Origin: Nannobrachium achirus
Taxonomy: Eukaryota > Chordata > Actinopteri > Myctophiformes > Myctophidae
Assembly: GCA_963921795.1 (NCBI GenBank)
Contig: OY997661.1
Coordinates: 42,313,466 to 42,377,465, forward strand
Reading direction: 5' to 3'
DNA length: 64,000 nt
The notes under the pieces are model-generated. The model had not been told where the DNA came from, searched no databases, and worked only from the letters and a program-made list of their open reading frames with translations. This document shows, in pieces, positions 53,148 to 63,245 of this stretch (within the stretch, counting starts at the first letter, position 1; the number at the start of each line of letters is the position of its first letter). Made by a program: the position numbers and the translations under genes.

Positions 53148-53305
53148 CAATAAGGGGTCCGGGACCCATAGGGGGTCCTCAGAGTTACTATAGGGGGTCC
53201 TCCAAATGATAGAAACCTTTTCCGCCTTTTATATTAACCACTCGAACCCTTGTGTCCTTATTCTGAGAACTTAAGCAAAAAATAGCAGATCTACACAAAG
53301 CCTCG
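53148..53305. repeat. CAGGGGTCTTCAAC-family MITE fragment plus half hairpin
   Basis: GGGTCCGGGACCCATAGGGG...GATAGAAACC..., ending in the left hairpin arm AAAAATAGCAGATCTAC at 53278-53294. Fused at the hairpin to a MITE of another family (53306). Confidence 0.75.
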
Positions 53306-53653
53306 CGTTCTAAGGTTTTTTGAAAAACCTATGTTTCTAGGTCAGTGGTGCTCAAACCTATCCATGTGAAGGACCCCCAAAATGATGTGTTTGGCCACAG
53401 ACCCCCATCTCAAAATATTTAGTTCCAGGGACCCCCCAGAAGCAAAATTTGAGTTACAAATGTTCGCTTAGAAAATACATATATTCAAAGATTTGCACAC
53501 ATTTTCATGACTTTTCAAAAATAGCAGATCTACAAGCTCACAGCGTGGCACTGTGAGCTTGTATATCTGCCTTTTTTCAATAGCTAAAGGCCCCTCCACC
53601 TTGGGCCCTAGTAACTGAGTCCCGCTTTCCCCCCCATGTGTGACGCTCCTGCA
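53306..53653 (+). mobile_element. MITE, CAGGGGTGTC family, copy E (left-truncated)
   Basis: Starts inside the hairpin apex (CCTCGCG) and TTCTAAGGTTTTTTGAAAAA, continues through CAGTGGTGCTCAAAC and the right hairpin to GTGTGACGCTCCTG. The left half has been replaced by a CAGGGGTCTTCAAC MITE, with the join at the hairpin. Confidence 0.8.
53515..53578. repeat. GATCTACAAGC hairpin, right copy of MITE E
   Basis: AAAAATAGCAGATCTACAAG, apex CTCACAGCGTGGCACTGTGAG, right CTTGTATATCTGCC. Confidence 0.85.
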
Positions 53654-54344
53654 AGGTTTCCACCCGGCCACGACGATGTATGATCCTTGATGGCTTCCCA
53701 CCCTAACACAGTGACTGTTTGTTGGAGTGGCCCGCCTGGCCAAGCCAGAGGCACTACTTTCTAACCCTCTATGCCTCCAGGACGCCCCAGAATGGCTGTA
53801 GTAGTATTTGATGTTGAAGGACAATCTATGCTGCTTTCATTTTCCTGCTTCAGACAGCATTGATGGACTTAACGTTCCAAGTTTTATTTGACACAGTTAA
53901 TACAATTTGTACAATATGCAAGGAAATGCTTGTTGGCCAGGCATTAGCCTCGGAAACCCAGGCTTATTTTGGTGATCGGAAGAAGAATAAGCCTGGGCAG
54001 TGGGCAAACCCCCCTATAACTGTGCTGGTTCATGACATTTTAATTGTATAAAATACATTTAGCCGTTCAGATATCTTATTTTACATCAGCATTGTTCATG
54101 TGAACTGGTTTGTTTAGACTTATCCATTATAATGATAAAATCGCTATGATTTATCACTCGTTTTCCACCGCGGATCACCTCCCCATTTACTCAAAGCGGA
54201 CAGCAGCAGGAGTCATGTCCCCCTCCACGTCATTTCGAGACGCCGGAGCACCCGGCGAGATCCGCCGGCCAACAAATAATGTCTGCGTTAGTCTAGAGTA
54301 GCCAGGCATAGTCCAAAAATAGAATAGCAATACAAGGAGATACT
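53654..54344. other. Unassigned DNA
   Basis: AAGGTTTCCACCCGGCCACG at 53654-53676 is a leftover of the ATCGTCACTGTCGGG MITE. GCCTGGGT/AAGCCTGGGC inverted motif near 53955-53998. No exon supported. Confidence 0.35.
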
Positions 54345-54350
54345 ATACAT

Positions 54351-55028
54351 CAGTGATGTTACTAGGTTTTCAATGTAATGGGTCCCGGGACCCACAGGTG
54401 GTCATTCAAATGGGTCCCAGAAAAGTTTTATGAGTCCTCAATACAATGTTTTCGAGCGGTGTGAGCTTGTAGATCGGCTATTTTCAAAATGTTTGCCTAT
54501 TTCTTATATTTATTTTACAATTTGGCTAATGTTTGAACTTAGAACTATGATTTCTAAATACACTAGTCTACAGACACCCATTTAATTATATTTATATCAC
54601 TGGGACCCCAATTTATATTAAATGTTAAAATACTAGAGTACAAATGGAACAGGTCCATTTGGTTCCATTTGTTCACCGAGTTACAGACCCATAAAGTTCT
54701 ATTTGGTTCCTAACTATCATTTATTTGGGGACCCCCTGGAACTCCCTCAAGGACCCAGGAACCCACTTTGAGAACCACTAGTGAAAATACTAGTTTTTAG
54801 CTGTTCCAGGTTTAACTGATAATAAATCTTTACAGTGTTTATCTTACGCAATACATTAAAAAACGAATTAAACTATCTAAACTAATATAGCAACTTAAGT
54901 AGAAGAAGTAAATTATTTTAACATGGACTCCAATGGAGGCGCATCCCCGGGACCCCAGGACCATGACATGAATGAGTGAGTGATTGAATGAGTTTTTGAT
55001 GCGGGATGCGCACGTAATGACATCACTG
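54351..55028. mobile_element. MITE with CAGTGATGT ends and 6-bp TSD, copy 2
   Basis: CAGTGATGTTACTAGG...ACGTAATGACATCACTG flanked by ATACAT (54345-54350, 55029-55034); inverse to copy 1. Contains a half hairpin at 54448-54488 (GTGTGAGCTTGTAGATCGGC) and extra DNA (54490-54890) absent from copy 1. Confidence 0.85.
54448..54488. repeat. GATCTACAAGC hairpin, right arm only
   Basis: GTGAGCTTGTAGATCGGCTA with TTTTC after it; left arm lost. Confidence 0.7.
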
Positions 55029-55034
55029 ATACAT

Positions 55035-55325
55035 TATACAGAGTTTTGTATGTTCTGTGTGCAATATCACATGCAAATGAATATGTGATAAGTGGTGATC
55101 TTGGCAAATGTGCAATGGACATGCAAATGCCTATGGATTCTATACAAATACTACAGCAAGAGACAGTAACTGTATAGACTATGGAATAATGTACTGTAGT
55201 CAGGTTTGTATACTAGTGTAACTAGACTACTGTATGTAAATAAATAAATATTTGCCACATAATTTTGAGATACTGTACAAACATGGAAGTAAATACAGTA
55301 CATAAGTCAATAAAACACGTAACAT
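55035..55325. other. AT-rich unassigned DNA
   Basis: Nothing recognised. Confidence 0.3.
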
Positions 55326-55500
55326 ATCGTCACTGTCGGGCAGAAACCTCGTATCTCCAAGTTTCAAATGTGTACGTTCTTTGGCAAAGTAAAGCCCCGC
55401 TTCATCATACAAGGCCGTCGCACAAAAGTAGTGAAAACAGCAGATCTACAAGCACACAACGCCTCACGGTGCGAGTGGTGGGTTTGTAGTTCTGCTGTTT
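55326..55500. repeat. ATCGTCACTGTCGGG MITE, left half with hairpin
   Basis: ATCGTCACTGTCGGGCAGAAAC through hairpin 55433-55503 (apex CAACGCCTCACGGTGCGAG), then abruptly continues as the CAGGGGTCTTCAAC family. Another chimera joined at the hairpin. Confidence 0.8.
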
Positions 55501-55503
55501 TCG
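55433..55503. repeat. GATCTACAAGC hairpin, chimeric copy
   Basis: Left arm GTGAAAACAGCAGATCTAC from one MITE; right arm degraded (GTTTGTAGTTCTGCTGTTTTC) and followed by GGCTAAAGTCCTCAG of another family. Confidence 0.8.
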
Positions 55504-55637
55504 GCTAAAGTCCTCAGAATATGGACGCTAGTGGTTAATATAAAAACGGAGACAAAAGTAACACAAAGATTTGGAGGACCCCCTGTAGTAACTCTGAGGA
55601 CCCCCTAGGGGTCCCGGACCCCCTGTTTAAGGCCCCT
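55501..55637. repeat. CAGGGGTCTTCAAC-family MITE, right part
   Basis: GGACGCTAGTGGTTAAT...GGGTCCCGGACCCCCTG...AAGGCCCCTG. Confidence 0.75.
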
Positions 55638-55810
55638 GCTCTATGTCCAACATTCTGCTTGATGGCCTGCACTCATGTACAGTTAGAGTACACGTTCAAT
55701 GTAAACTGTGTTACGGTTATGTTTACAGACTTAATTGCAGACAGTACAGTAAATGGGGGTTCATGGTCTTGATTGGAGGAGAAGAGAGTCTCTTTAGTGC
55801 CGTGCATGAC

Positions 55811-56064
55811 TAGGGCTGCCACGATTATGACATTTTACATGACGATTAATTGTCACTCTAACAATTGCGATTAACAATTTAATTGTGTTTTTTGTCGTTG
55901 ACAATTAGATTTTTGGCTTTTAGGCTTTGAAGTTGCACATGGCAATTATGACACATAACTTAAATATAAAAATATACGATTATGCAAAATAATTGCGATT
56001 ACCTCAAATAACTGTGATTAGACGATGTCTAATTATACAGTATGTAATAATTGTGACAGCCCTA
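55811..56064. mobile_element. hAT-like MITE, TAGGGCTGYCAC family, full copy
   Basis: TAGGGCTGCCACGATTATGA/TAATAATTGTGACAGCCCTA with exact 8-bp TSD TGCATGAC (55803-55810, 56065-56072). AATTGCGATTA repeats inside. This copy has no hairpin, unlike 39414 and 62263. Confidence 0.9.
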
Positions 56065-56390
56065 TGCATGACACTGAGTGAAGCACCGTTTATGAACTGG
56101 AAAATGAGTGCTGAACGCAGACACTGTTCATAATCCCAGCGAGAGGGGACATACACATTGATCTTTTTGCCTGATTGCTTGGCATAATCTCTAATCTGTA
56201 CTTCTACAGACGTGCGCTGTGCTCAGGACTCAGAAGTGCTGACACCAACCATTAGAGTGTTCTCCAGTTATTATAGCACATCACATTCAATAGTATGAGA
56301 TATTTTGAGTATGGCTGCACAATTCATTGCAAAATCTTTACATTTATTGTTACAATATTATACACAAAATGTCTTTAAATATCTATCCAT
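56065..56390. other. Unassigned DNA
   Basis: Nothing recognised. Confidence 0.3.
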
Positions 56391-56884
56391 CCATCCATCC
56401 ATCTTCAACCGCTTATCCGGAATCGGGTCGTGGGGGTAACAGTTCCAACTGAGATTTCCAGATTTCCTTATCCCGAGCAACTTCCTCCACTCCCCCAGAT
56501 CCATCTGGTCTTTGGTCTGCCACGGGGTCTCCTCCTAGTGGGACGTGCATCGAGGACCTTCCTAGGAAGGCGCTCGGGGGTCATCCGTACTAGATGCCTG
56601 AACTACCTAAGCTGACTCCTTTCCAAGGAGCAGAGGTTCTATTCCAAGTCTCTCTCGGGTGACTGAACTTCTCTCACCCTATCTCTAAGGGAGATGCCAG
56701 CCACCCGTCTGAGAAAACTAATTTTGTACACTTGCACCCGCGAACTTGTACTTTTGGTCATGACCCACATATCATATATTTTTCTACAGAGAAAGTATTG
56801 ACATAGATTTCTAAAGCCGGTATTCCAGTGCCAACTGAAAAAGAGAAGGCTACTGACATAATGACTCGTTATATTTGTCATCAT
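56391..56884 (-). pseudogene. LINE ORF2 C-terminal fragment with (ATCC)n tail
   Basis: Same family as 15302-15874: the minus strand shows RRPRGRP-type coding region decayed by frameshifts, ending in GATAAGCGGTTGAAGATGG and a (GGAT)n tail, the usual 3' end of a fish LINE. Confidence 0.7.
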
Positions 56885-56932
56885 CTCATAGCCTTAAACT
56901 CTTTAGCTCTCTAGACTTCGTTATACAATAAA

Positions 56933-57000
56933 TAGTGAAAATAGCCTGATCTACAAGCTCACAAGACATCGCATCACAACGTTTTGTGAGCTATCTTTGG
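56933..57000. repeat. GATCTACAAGC hairpin, right arm damaged
   Basis: GTGAAAATAGCCTGATCTAC, apex CTCACAAGACATCGCATCAC...TTTTGTGAG, then CTATCTTTGGC without GTAGATC. Confidence 0.75.
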
Positions 57001-57115
57001 CTAAAGAATATGGATGCTAGGGTTCAAGTGGTTATTATAAAAAAGGGGGGAAAAAATCACACAAAGATTTGAAGGACCCCCTAGGGGTCCCGGACCCACT
57101 GTTGAAGAACCATGG
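57001..57115. repeat. CAGGGGTCTTCAAC-family MITE, right part
   Basis: GGATGCTAGGGTTCAAGTGG...GGTCCCGGACCC...GTTGAAGAACCATG. Confidence 0.75.
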
Positions 57116-57174
57116 TCTATAATGAAAGACGTGCAGACACTGGAATCAGATTAACTTAGAGTTTGCTACATTAA

Positions 57175-57630
57175 AGCTATACTATGTAACATTTTTAATA
57201 AAACAAATCTTAAAATTGTCCTAACTATTAAATCGCTGAAGTTTTAGAACACCCACTCTGTTAATTTCAGGCAATAGCCTTTTCTTATTATGTTTTCTAC
57301 TACCGCCGTGTGGCCGTGACCGGGACTGTTTTTCCTTCCCTTTTTCCTTTTTCTTTCCATCATTCCATACGTGTCTCCCAGATGATACACTACCGGCCAA
57401 TCACAGCGCGCATCATAAAGGACCGGCCAATCACAGCGCGTCTTGCCGTCTTCTCAGGAGGTAGCTTGAGGAACGCGAGACCACTCTATGGATTCATCTC
57501 GGCGAGGGCAAGGCAGTCGCGGTGGTCCGCGGCAGCCCCGGGTGAAAACGACCAGACAAGACCGTGTTTTTTGTAAAATACCTGCAATACCGCTACTGAC
57601 CAGTAGTCGAGCAACTTCCAGAGTATAGCT
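57175..57630. mobile_element. TTAA MITE, AGCTATACT ends, 456 bp
   Basis: AGCTATACT.../...AGTATAGCT with TTAA on both sides (57171-57174, 57631-57634). The GC-rich core has a doubled CCGGCCAATCACAGCGCG unit. Confidence 0.8.
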
Positions 57631-57634
57631 TTAA

Positions 57635-58357
57635 TTATGGATATTTGAATCTTTGATGGAGAGAGAGAGAGAGAGAGCCTTCCTGGCCTTCCTGTTCTCA
57701 AAGTTATTGTTATCGATCGCGAAACATCCATATTGAACGAGCTCAACTTCATTGTCTTTCTAAGGAGCTGTTCACACAGAAAGCATTTATTGAGCTGCCT
57801 GTGCATTTCTGCTAGGGGTGGGCGATATGGAAAAATACAATATCACAATATTTTTCATGTTGGTTTTTATGGTTACTTAACAGTACAACCACCTACAGTA
57901 CAAGAAAAACTAAAAGAAAAAGGAGTAACAGACCATTTAGACCAGTGGTCCTCAAAGTGGGGTCCATGGACTCTCTTGGAAGGTCTAAATTGACCCTTAC
58001 GCAATGAATCTCTTGTTATTAACAATTCAAAAAGGCTCCCTCATTGTATCACAATATATACGATATCTCTGAAAAGACATATCGTGGAGTCATTGTATCG
58101 TCCCAACGATATTTATCACCATATCACCCACTGCTAATTTCTGCCATGCATTTCTAAGCTACGAGCGTTCTTTCCAAAAAAAATATTCAGTGCAGTTGGT
58201 GTCCAGCGTTTCTTTACCCAAGGTAAACTCATGTAACCTCAACTTTTGAAGAGATGCGCCGCTCACTTCCCTATTGGAGCGCCACACCCACAAGTGTCAA
58301 ACATTGTGTGTAGGCGTTTTGCTCAGTGCATGTGCAGCGCTCTGGACATGATATTCA

Positions 58358-58360
<3 letters not shown>
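57635..58360. other. Unassigned DNA with TE remnants
   Basis: GA run 57659-57677. GGGGTGGGCGATATGG...ACGATATTTATCACCATATC (57815-58130) looks like the two ends of an old hAT-like element with sub-terminal ATATCACAATAT motifs. Confidence 0.4.

Positions 58361-58411
<51 letters not shown>
58361..58411. repeat. (CT)n microsatellite
   Basis: About 25 CT units. Confidence 0.95.
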
Positions 58412-58413
<2 letters not shown>

Positions 58414-58504
58414 CAGCTTTCTTCTTTGTTCTAAATGAGTGACTTGACCTGTGTGAACATACCTCCTTTCACTGTTCCCACCTTGCCTCAATCCATCCAT
58501 ACCG

Positions 58505-58510
<6 letters not shown>

Positions 58511-58582
<72 letters not shown>
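58511..58582. repeat. (CA)n microsatellite
   Basis: About 36 CA units. Confidence 0.95.
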
Positions 58583-58585
<3 letters not shown>

Positions 58586-58870
58586 CATGTGTGTAAACTT
58601 GTGCATGTGTGTAAACTTGTGCACGGTGCGAGCACCATCGCAGCATTACATAACGTGGCGTCTGCTTGCCATTCTTGAGTTGCTGGTTTTCAGATCCGAT
58701 CCATGAGATTACAATATCTTAACCGTGGTGATGGCGGGTGTGTTTGTATATGTATAAACTCAGTCTACACCAATAATGATGATACATATTGTTGATAACA
58801 TGTTATGGTTTAAATTCAGCATTTTAGTAGCAGGAAAGATGGAGTAGAAAGAGAGATGACATATTATGTG
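58583..58870. other. Unassigned DNA
   Basis: Nothing recognised. Confidence 0.3.
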
Positions 58871-58878
58871 ATATAGAC

Positions 58879-59285
58879 CAGTGGTTCTCAACCTTTTCAG
58901 GCCGCGACCCCCAAAACAATCATATTTTAACTGTTGGGGACCCCCCCTCCACCACCCTGATGAGCACTAAGAGTTTAGGCATTACATTCTGTACAACACG
59001 GTTCTGTTGTGAAAATAGATGATCTACAGAGGCGTTGTGTGCATGTAGATCGTCTATTTTCACAATTTCTGCCTCTAATATTTGACAATTTGGCCAATGT
59101 TTAATTTGGCATTTTAGAGGTGTTTAAAAGTCCTTAAATTGTCACTTTAGTGCATACACTTAAAATCTATGTTGGGTTGTGTGAGAAAACAATCTTGCAC
59201 ATTACGTAAGTTAATCATCTGGGGACCCCCCAAAATAATTGGGGACCCCCCCTGGGGGTCCCGACCCACAGGTTGAGAACCACTG
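58879..59285. mobile_element. hAT MITE, CAGTGGTTCTCAACC family, full copy
   Basis: CAGTGGTTCTCAACC/GGTTGAGAACCACTG ends with exact TSD ATATAGAC (58871-58878, 59286-59293). Hairpin near the middle. Partial copies at 22179, 41546, 43339 and 44051. Confidence 0.93.
59009..59063. repeat. GATCTACAAGC hairpin in hAT MITE
   Basis: TTGTGAAAATAGATGATCTAC...GTAGATCGTCTATTTTCACAA; apex nearly lost (AGAGGCGTTGTGTGCAT). Confidence 0.88.
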
Positions 59286-59293
59286 ATATAGAC

Positions 59294-59544
59294 CATGAGC
59301 AGGATGCCAACCTATGACTAAGATTATGTCTGTAAAAGTGGTATGCAAACCAATTGGCAAAGATGATGTCTTAAGATAAACGATGAGTATACCAATAGTA
59401 GATTGGCTGGCTGTAGTGATCAGCTCCCAGATGTGTGTGCGTGCGTGCTTGCACGTGCGTGTGTTGAAACGTAAGCATGAATAGTACCATGGTGTCTCTT
59501 TGCACCAGGGCAACTGGACCATGCCATGACGTTGGGGTTCTAAG
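59294..59544. other. Unassigned spacer
   Basis: GTGCGTGC-rich 59434-59461; no gene. Confidence 0.3.
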
Positions 59545-60012
59545 CAGGGGCGTCAATTGGGTATGGCAGGGGTATGCAGCTGCCATACCCTGGGTTCAGG
59601 GGGGAAAATAAAAGTTACTTTTAAATATAAATACATGAATGTCTCTTTGTCTATCTGTGCTTGTTATTATGTTGTTAAAATACAGTAAAATAGCTACAAA
59701 TGCAAAATGGTCACTTCAACAAGGTATTAGCCTAGAATAGATGATTATATTCTCCACATTTCAGCTGCACGGGTGCAATGCATTATTGTGGCATGTTTAC
59801 ATGCCAAGTTTAGCTGCACTTGAACAACCATTCCAGGCTGCCATATCCCGCCCAAGAAACCATAGAAACCGGGGGATTGGGGGGAAAAAAGAAAATGTAC
59901 TGTACTTCTCAAAATAAATGAATCATGCCTGTTGATAAGGTATGGCAACATGACTGGTGTCTTACACCAGTCATGTTGCCATACCTTAGCTTTTTCTGAA
60001 CTGAGGCCACTG
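59545..60012 (-). mobile_element. hAT MITE, CAGTGGCGTC family, inverted copy
   Basis: CAGGGGCGTCAATTGGGTAT...CTGAGGCCACTG; TSD GTTCTAAG/GTTCTAAC (7 of 8). Contains the TATGGCAACATGACTGGTG hairpin near its right end. Confidence 0.88.
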
Positions 60013-60977
60013 GTTCTAACTAAGTAGGACTTTGAATGTTTGTCTTTATTACAATTAATGAACGATAAAAAAAATAGGCGATCTACAAGCTCACAACGTG
60101 TTGCATTGCCATTCTTGAGGGGCACCATTGCGCAAGGAAGTTACGAAGTATAATACAGGATTAAGAAGTTAATCAGAAATCTTCATGTTGGGCAAACATG
60201 GAAACACCAGAGGAATATGACCCAGCTGAGCCTGGGTCAAAGGTCACTCTCAGAAGTTTTCTCCCCTGCTGCTGCGACGTGTGATGGTGTTTGATGATCA
60301 CAGAGTAGGAGACAGCAGGAGAGGAAGCATTTTGCAGCGTTGGTTTAACCATAAAGTAAACACATGCACACAAACAGTGCACACATGGATACATACAGTG
60401 AGAGTTGATTTAGCACTGAAAGTGTGAAAATGGCGCAAAACCAACATGTAAGGGTCTAATTTTTACTTAAATACATTAACTTTTTCCCTGCCAGATGTTG
60501 TTATTTATTATTGGGTTTTGTGCCAGCAAAAGCACCTTACCTTTGCGATGATATAGACAAAGATGTATTCATTTTTTTTTTTGAAATTTTCTCTTAAAGA
60601 GGTGTGCCGTGGCTCTACCAGCAGTAGGGGGCAGCCTCATGCAAGAATTAATGTGAAAATGGTCTCAGATCACTCTTGCTCGTCAAGGCTGTTCAAGGCT
60701 GATGAGTCGCTACAGAGCAATAGATCCAGAGAAAAACACATGGAAGAGTGTTGTGACTCCATTGATGCTAACGTCCAGTTGGATTTTAAGAGTACTTTTA
60801 TGGGAGCTGTTTCAACGGTACACACCCGCGCGACGCCTCATCAGGTTACAGACATCAAACCAAGGTACAAAAGAACGAGCCAAAGAACGTACAATTGGCG
60901 TTCCGCCGCCGTAAAAAATGGGGCGAACGTGAACGTTCAAAGCGTTGATAGAGTTAACACTGATTATTTTAAACAAA
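60013..60977. other. Unassigned DNA with half hairpin
   Basis: 60066-60105: left hairpin arm AAATAGGCGATCTACAAG with apex CTCACAACG, right arm missing. A 243-codon open frame spanning 60563-61294 is not supported: it runs through a CA repeat and a hAT MITE. Confidence 0.4.
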
Positions 60978-61005
60978 CACACATACACACGCACACGCGC
61001 ATGCG

Positions 61006-61079
<74 letters not shown>
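60978..61079. repeat. (CA)n microsatellite
   Basis: CACACGCACACGCGCATGCG start followed by a long CA run, ending in the CAG of the next hAT MITE. Confidence 0.95.
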
Positions 61080-61081
<2 letters not shown>

Positions 61082-61508
61082 GGTGGAAAAAAGAGTACTA
61101 CATTGCATGCAGTATCAATACTGCAATGTAGATTTACTCTGTTCCAAGTAGAAGTATGTGTTAAAAGTACAGATTATGCAGAATGTCCCATTTCAACATT
61201 TCAAATATTTAAAAATCTTTTGAAAATAGACGATCTACAAGCTCACATCGAGACACATTGTGAGCTTGTAGATCGTCTATTTTCAAATGGCTGAAATGTA
61301 CCGTATAGGACTGAAGTGGATGATGTAATGATCAAATCTACTATGGAACTAGTAAATAAAGTTTTCATTTAAATGTAGTGGAGTAAACGTACAATATTTG
61401 GATCCAAGATGTAATGGAGTAGAAGTAAAAGTATTGAAAATTGGCGATACTCAAGTAAAGTTCAAATACCTAAAATTGTACTTAGGTACAGTACAGTACT
61501 TACACATG
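61078..61508. mobile_element. hAT MITE, AAGTA-rich family, second copy
   Basis: CAGTGGTGGAAAAAAGAGTA...GTACTTAGGTACAGTACAGTAC, with GTAGTGGAGTAAACGTAC inside; body matches 31285-31758 in inverse. The right tip is unclear because another MITE abuts it. Confidence 0.75.
61216..61287. repeat. GATCTACAAGC hairpin, ACG/CGT version
   Basis: TTTGAAAATAGACGATCTAC...GTAGATCGTCTATTTTCAAA: pairs AC/GT replace CA/TG of most copies on both arms. Confidence 0.92.
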
Positions 61509-61533
61509 GTAGATATGACACATAACCTAAATA

Positions 61534-62260
61534 CCGTATTGGCTCGAATATAGGACAACTCTGATTATAAGACGACCTCTATTTTTCAAATATTATTTTG
61601 GGAAAAAAATATGTTGAAGACGATATAAAATATTTATAAAGAAAAACGTTTTTATTGTAAAATTATTATAGAAAAGCTCATTCAGAGATAACTTTGTTCT
61701 GTATTGTATTGCATTAACTACAGTCAATTACTCACAGAGGTTTACTGCCTGGCTGGGGAATAAAAAACACTATTTCCCATCAAGCTTAGCGACCGCAGAT
61801 CTGTGTCTTTTTGCTCCATTACTCTACACTGCGCCAGACGCATGAAAGCGATTGCCGATTTGTAAACAGGATCCATACTATTGACTAGGCTGCTAGCAAC
61901 GTCAGCTTCGGTTGCGCTTTGGATTAATCGTCTTCACTACGCTAAAGATCACATGTGCGTCATTGAATGACGGGCGCACACGAACACCGATGTTTGCGAG
62001 AACAACGCACATGCACGCGCCCCGGTAAGTGCAATTCCAATGCAAGTCAAGCCATCCGACTTTGCCAAACAGGAGGTGAAGTGAGCCGAGGTCCAAATTT
62101 CGCTGCGCATCATGTAGTGTAATTACCGTAGGAGCTCAGTGTGACGAGAGCAGGGAAAGGTCCTGAAAGATACATAACGTATCTCTCCGGTGAGACGACC
62201 CCATATTTTGAGGATGTGTTTTATAGAATAAAATGTCGTCCTATATTCGGGCCAATACGG
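61534..62260. mobile_element. TA-flanked TIR element, 727 bp
   Basis: CCGTATTGGCTCGAATATAG/CTATATTCGGGCCAATACGG ends, TA at both borders, as for Tc1/mariner-type insertion. Continues GACAACTCTGATTATAAGAC versus GTCGTC on the right. It splits a TAGGGCTGTCAC MITE. Confidence 0.8.
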
Positions 62261-62262
62261 TA

Positions 62263-62474
62263 TACAAAGAAATTACTGACATATTTGACAACTTTATACT
62301 TAAAAGAGAACATTGATAGTGGAAATAGACGATCTGCGACGCGTTGTGAGCTTGTAGATCTGCTATTTCCACTATTTTTTACTTTTTTAGAAATATATGA
62401 AAAATTTTCAACATGGAAACGATTATGTCAAAAAATTGCGATTAGATGATTATGTAATAATTGTGACAGCCCTA
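62263..62474. repeat. TAGGGCTGYCAC MITE, right part, with hairpin
   Basis: Continues ATATGACACATAACC (61510-61531), interrupted by the 61534-62260 element, and ends TAATAATTGTGACAGCCCTA. Hairpin at 62320-62375. Confidence 0.8.
62320..62375. repeat. GATCTACAAGC hairpin, left arm shortened
   Basis: TAGTGGAAATAGACGATCTG, apex CGACGCGTTG, right GTAGATCTGCTATTTCCACTA; outer stem of the G-C type (GGAAATAG/CTATTTCC). Confidence 0.85.
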
Positions 62475-62899
62475 CACACACACACACCTCGATTGTCCTC
62501 CCCTCCCCGAAGGTGTGCAGTAGCATGTGAGAGCCATCACAGAGGGAGAGACTCATGTGTTCCTCATTTGGAGCCATTTGCCCAAAGCATGCTGTCAGGC
62601 TCCATCTGGTTGTGTGTGCGTGTGTGAGCGTATTGTGTGTGTGCGTGCGTGCATGTGTGTGTGTGTTAATGTGTGCCTGTATTTGTTTACGTGTCAGTGA
62701 CCCCGGAGTCATCCAGGGAAACGTCTATGTCAGCGCAACGGTTGTTGCGCCGGAGGAAATGCCTATTTTTGTGTGCACGTGTGGGCGAGGCCACATGGAA
62801 CCCTATTGTGTGTTCGCGTTCACGCTTCTTTTCACCGAAATTGTCTGGGCCCGGATCTCCATTTAACGACCGGGTACACATTATTGCACGTAATGTTTT
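62475..62899. other. Unassigned DNA with GT repeats
   Basis: GTGTGTGCG tracts 62608-62667; no gene supported. Confidence 0.35.
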
Positions 62900-62907
62900 G
62901 CTTTAGC

Positions 62908-62972
62908 TATTGAAAAATAGCAGATATTCAAGCTCACAGTGCGGCACCGAGCTTGTAGATCTGCTATTTTTG
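62908..62972. repeat. GATCTACAAGC hairpin, left copy of MITE F
   Basis: TTGAAAAATAGCAGATATTC, apex CTCACAGTGCGGCACCGAG, right CTTGTAGATCTGCTATTTTT. Confidence 0.85.
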
Positions 62973-63245
62973 AAAAATCATGAAGATTTGTGCAAGTCTT
63001 TGAATATTTTGATTCTAATACCGTAAGTGTCTCCTAAATCCTTCTAAGGTTTTTTGAAAAACCTATGTTTCTATGTCAGTGGTGCTCAAACTGTTTCATG
63101 TCAAGGACCCCCAAAATTATATGTATTTGGCCACGGACCCCCATCTCAAAATATGAACTTCTAGGGACCCCCAGAAGCAAATATTGAGTTACAAATGTTC
63201 GCTTAATACATATATTCAAACATTTGCACACATTTTCACGACTTT

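Noticed and set aside
60563-61294. 243-codon open frame, the longest in the window
   Set aside because: It crosses a long CA repeat and a hAT MITE with hairpin; no domain and no plausible start context.
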